Assembly (NCBI GenBank): GCA_011048485.1
Contig: DSDX01000041.1
Coordinates: forward strand, 1 to 6,204
Source: Candidatus Aminicenantota bacterium
GTDB lineage: Bacteria; Acidobacteriota; Aminicenantia; Aminicenantales; Saccharicenantaceae
DNA length: 6,204 nt
Direction of reading: 5' to 3'
In this document: piece by piece, positions 4,596-6,204 of the stretch
Position numbering within the stretch: position 1 is the first letter of the stretch
Layout: the number at the start of each line of letters is the position of its first letter
The notes under the pieces: generated by a model
Told to the model about the DNA's origin: nothing
Database searches by the model: none
Seen by the model: only the letters and a program-made list of their open reading frames with translations
Translations under genes and position numbers: made by a program

Positions 4596-6204
4596 ATGAC
4601 GACCGACGACAGCATCCTCCTTCGCGGCGTGCGTGTCCACAACCTGAAGGGGATCGATCTCGACGTCCCGCTGGACAAGCTCATCGTCGTGACCGGGGTC
4701 AGCGGCTCGGGCAAGTCGTCCCTCGCCTTCGACACGCTCTATGCGGAAGGCCAGCGCCGCTACATCGAGTCGCTCTCCTCCTACGCCCGCCAGTTCCTCG
4801 AGCGCATGGACAAGCCCGACGCCGACCTCATCGACGGCATCCCCCCGGCCATCGCCATCCAGCAGAGAGGCGCGGCCAAGAATCCGCGCTCGACCGTGGC
4901 GACCGTCACCGAGATCTTCGATTTCCTGCGCGTCCTCTACGCCCGGATCGGCATCGTCCACTGTCTCGGGTGCGGCCGGCCCGTCGCCCGCGACACGATC
5001 GACGGCATGATCACCGAGCTCCTGCGCGAGGCGGCGGGGACTCGGGCTTGGATCACCTTCGCCCGGCCCCGTGACGCGGGCCTGGCGCCGCTCAGGAAGG
5101 ACGGCTTTACCCGGGCCCTCGTCGCCGGGGACATCGTCGACATCGAGGCCGTCCCGAAAGCCGTTCGCGCGCTGGACGTCCTGGTCGACCGGATCGCTCT
5201 CGGCGTCGACGACCGGGAGCGCCTGGCCGACTCCCTCGAGCTCGGCCTCAAGAAGGGCGAGGGGCGGGTCGTCGTCCGGACCGAGGACGGGCGCGAGTAC
5301 CGCTTTTCCGAGAAGCTTGAGTGCCGGAGCTGCCGCCTTCCGGCCGAAGACCCCTACCCGAACCTGTTCTCCTTCAACACCCCCCACGGCGCCTGTCCCG
5401 AATGCCACGGCTTTGGCGACCTGGCCGTCATTGACGAGGACAAGGTCGTCCCCGACCGCTCCAAGACCCTGGACCAGGGGGCCGTCGAGCCCTGGACGAA
5501 GCCCCTGTCACGAGGCATGCAGAAGGAGCTCCTGACCGAGGCGCGCCGGCGCCGAATCCCGACCAACGTCCCCTTCCGCGACCTCCGCCCGGAGCACCAG
5601 CGCTTCGTCTTTGACGGGGGCGACGGATATTACGGCGTCAAGGGCTTCTTCGACTGGCTGCAGTCCAAGAAGTACAAGGTCCAGGTCCGGGTCCTGCTCA
5701 GCCGCTACCGGACCTACGTCGCCTGCCCGGCCTGCGCCAAGACCCGGCTCAACCCTCGGGCCCTGAGCGTCCGCGTCAAGGGGCTCAACATCGGGGAGGT
5801 CGTGCGCATGACCGTGGCCGAGGCCTCGGCGTTCTTCGAAGGTCTCGAGCTCGAGCCCTTCCAACGCCAGGTCGCCGAGAAGCTGGTCCAGGAGATCCGC
5901 GGCCGCCTGCGCTTCCTCATGGAGGTCGGCCTCGACTACATCGCCCTCGACCGGATGACCTTCACCTTGAGCGGCGGCGAGGCCCAGCGCATCTCCCTGG
6001 CGGCGGCCCTCAGCGCGTCCCTCGTCGGGACGCTCTTCGTCCTCGACGAGCCTTCGATCGGCCTCCATCCCCGCGACAACCACCGGCTCGTCCGGATCCT
6101 GCGCTCGCTCAAGGACATCGGCAACACGGTCCTGGTCGTCGAACACGACCCCGATATCGTCCGCGCCGCCGAACACGTCATCGATATGGGCCCGCGGGCC
6201 GGCG
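4596..6204 (+). CDS. uvrA: UvrABC excinuclease subunit A, N-terminal 536 residues (runs off the window)
   Basis: UvrA is the damage-recognition ATPase of nucleotide excision repair. It binds DNA as a dimer and loads UvrB. The visible part is the first ABC half: Walker A GVSGSGKSS (34-42), YAEGQRRYIESLSSYARQFL (49-68), NPRSTVATVTEI (96-107), a UvrB-binding-type insert (about 125-240), zinc module C243-x2-C246...C267-x2-C270, the insertion domain with EPWTKP (298-303) and C377-x2-C380, signature LSGGEAQR (458-465), Walker B LDEPS (483-487) and the switch His in VVEHD (H517). The frame is open to the edge, and the second ABC half and second zinc module lie outside. Oddities: the zinc module sits about 13 residues closer to Walker A than in E. 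coli, the basic RKGEH-like segment of the insert is missing, and the P-G-A-G after the first half reads PRAG. ATG 4596 fits the family. An in-frame ATG at 4575 overlaps the -10 box. It is divergent from mntP. Confidence 0.96.
   Translation, partial: MTTDDSILLRGVRVHNLKGIDLDVPLDKLIVVTGVSGSGKSSLAFDTLYAEGQRRYIESLSSYARQFLERMDKPDADLIDGIPPAIAIQQRGAAKNPRSTVATVTEIFDFLRVLYARIGIVHCLGCGRPVARDTIDGMITELLREAAGTRAWITFARPRDAGLAPLRKDGFTRALVAGDIVDIEAVPKAVRALDVLVDRIALGVDDRERLADSLELGLKKGEGRVVVRTEDGREYRFSEKLECRSCRLPAEDPYPNLFSFNTPHGACPECHGFGDLAVIDEDKVVPDRSKTLDQGAVEPWTKPLSRGMQKELLTEARRRRIPTNVPFRDLRPEHQRFVFDGGDGYYGVKGFFDWLQSKKYKVQVRVLLSRYRTYVACPACAKTRLNPRALSVRVKGLNIGEVVRMTVAEASAFFEGLELEPFQRQVAEKLVQEIRGRLRFLMEVGLDYIALDRMTFTLSGGEAQRISLAAALSASLVGTLFVLDEPSIGLHPRDNHRLVRILRSLKDIGNTVLVVEHDPDIVRAAEHVIDMGPRAG

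Noticed and set aside
1..6204. CRISPR array, tRNA or rRNA gene, insertion sequence, toxin-antitoxin or phage-defence system
   Set aside because: No regularly spaced repeats, RNA gene motifs, transposase motifs or terminal repeats were found. All substantial frames are explained by housekeeping-type families.

Overview
The window is a G+C-rich (by eye roughly two-thirds G+C), gene-dense stretch of bacterial chromosome. It holds six recognisable protein genes and the first codons of a seventh. Codon choice is uniformly biased to G/C third positions (GTC, CTC, GAC, ATC), and I see no transposase, integrase, tRNA, rRNA or CRISPR repeats. The UvrA subtype and the DHNA prenyltransferase would fit an Acidobacteriota-like or deltaproteobacterial-type lineage. 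That placement is inference from remembered family sequences and is weak.

Layout from left to right: the 5' end of an unidentified gene (minus, 1-35); a small NTF2-like/DUF4440 protein (minus, 93-515); a 12-helix MFS transporter (plus, 625-1824); a YdfG-like short-chain dehydrogenase (minus, 1910-2680); a MenA-type UbiA prenyltransferase (plus, 2873-3826); an MntP-family manganese exporter (minus, 3890-4462); and the N-terminal 536 residues of UvrA (plus, 4596 to the right edge). From the second gene on, every neighbour switches strand. This gives three divergent promoter regions (516-624, 2681-2872, 4463-4595) and two convergent junctions (1825-1909, 3827-3889). Only the two leftmost genes could share an operon.

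The genes do not form one pathway. They cover membrane transport, NADP-dependent hydroxy-acid or aldehyde reduction, menaquinone synthesis, manganese export and nucleotide excision repair. I see no new multi-gene system. The most informative material is regulatory. A TGTTATAAT-type extended -10 lies at a normal distance before three genes, two of them with only about 13-14 nt of leader. A nearly identical 15-base element with an inverted repeat recurs in two divergent promoter regions. A perfect 12-bp palindrome covers the predicted start of the prenyltransferase gene, and a GC hairpin separates the convergent prenyltransferase and mntP genes.

No gene-free stretch exceeds 300 bases. The longest is about 190 bp (2681-2872).
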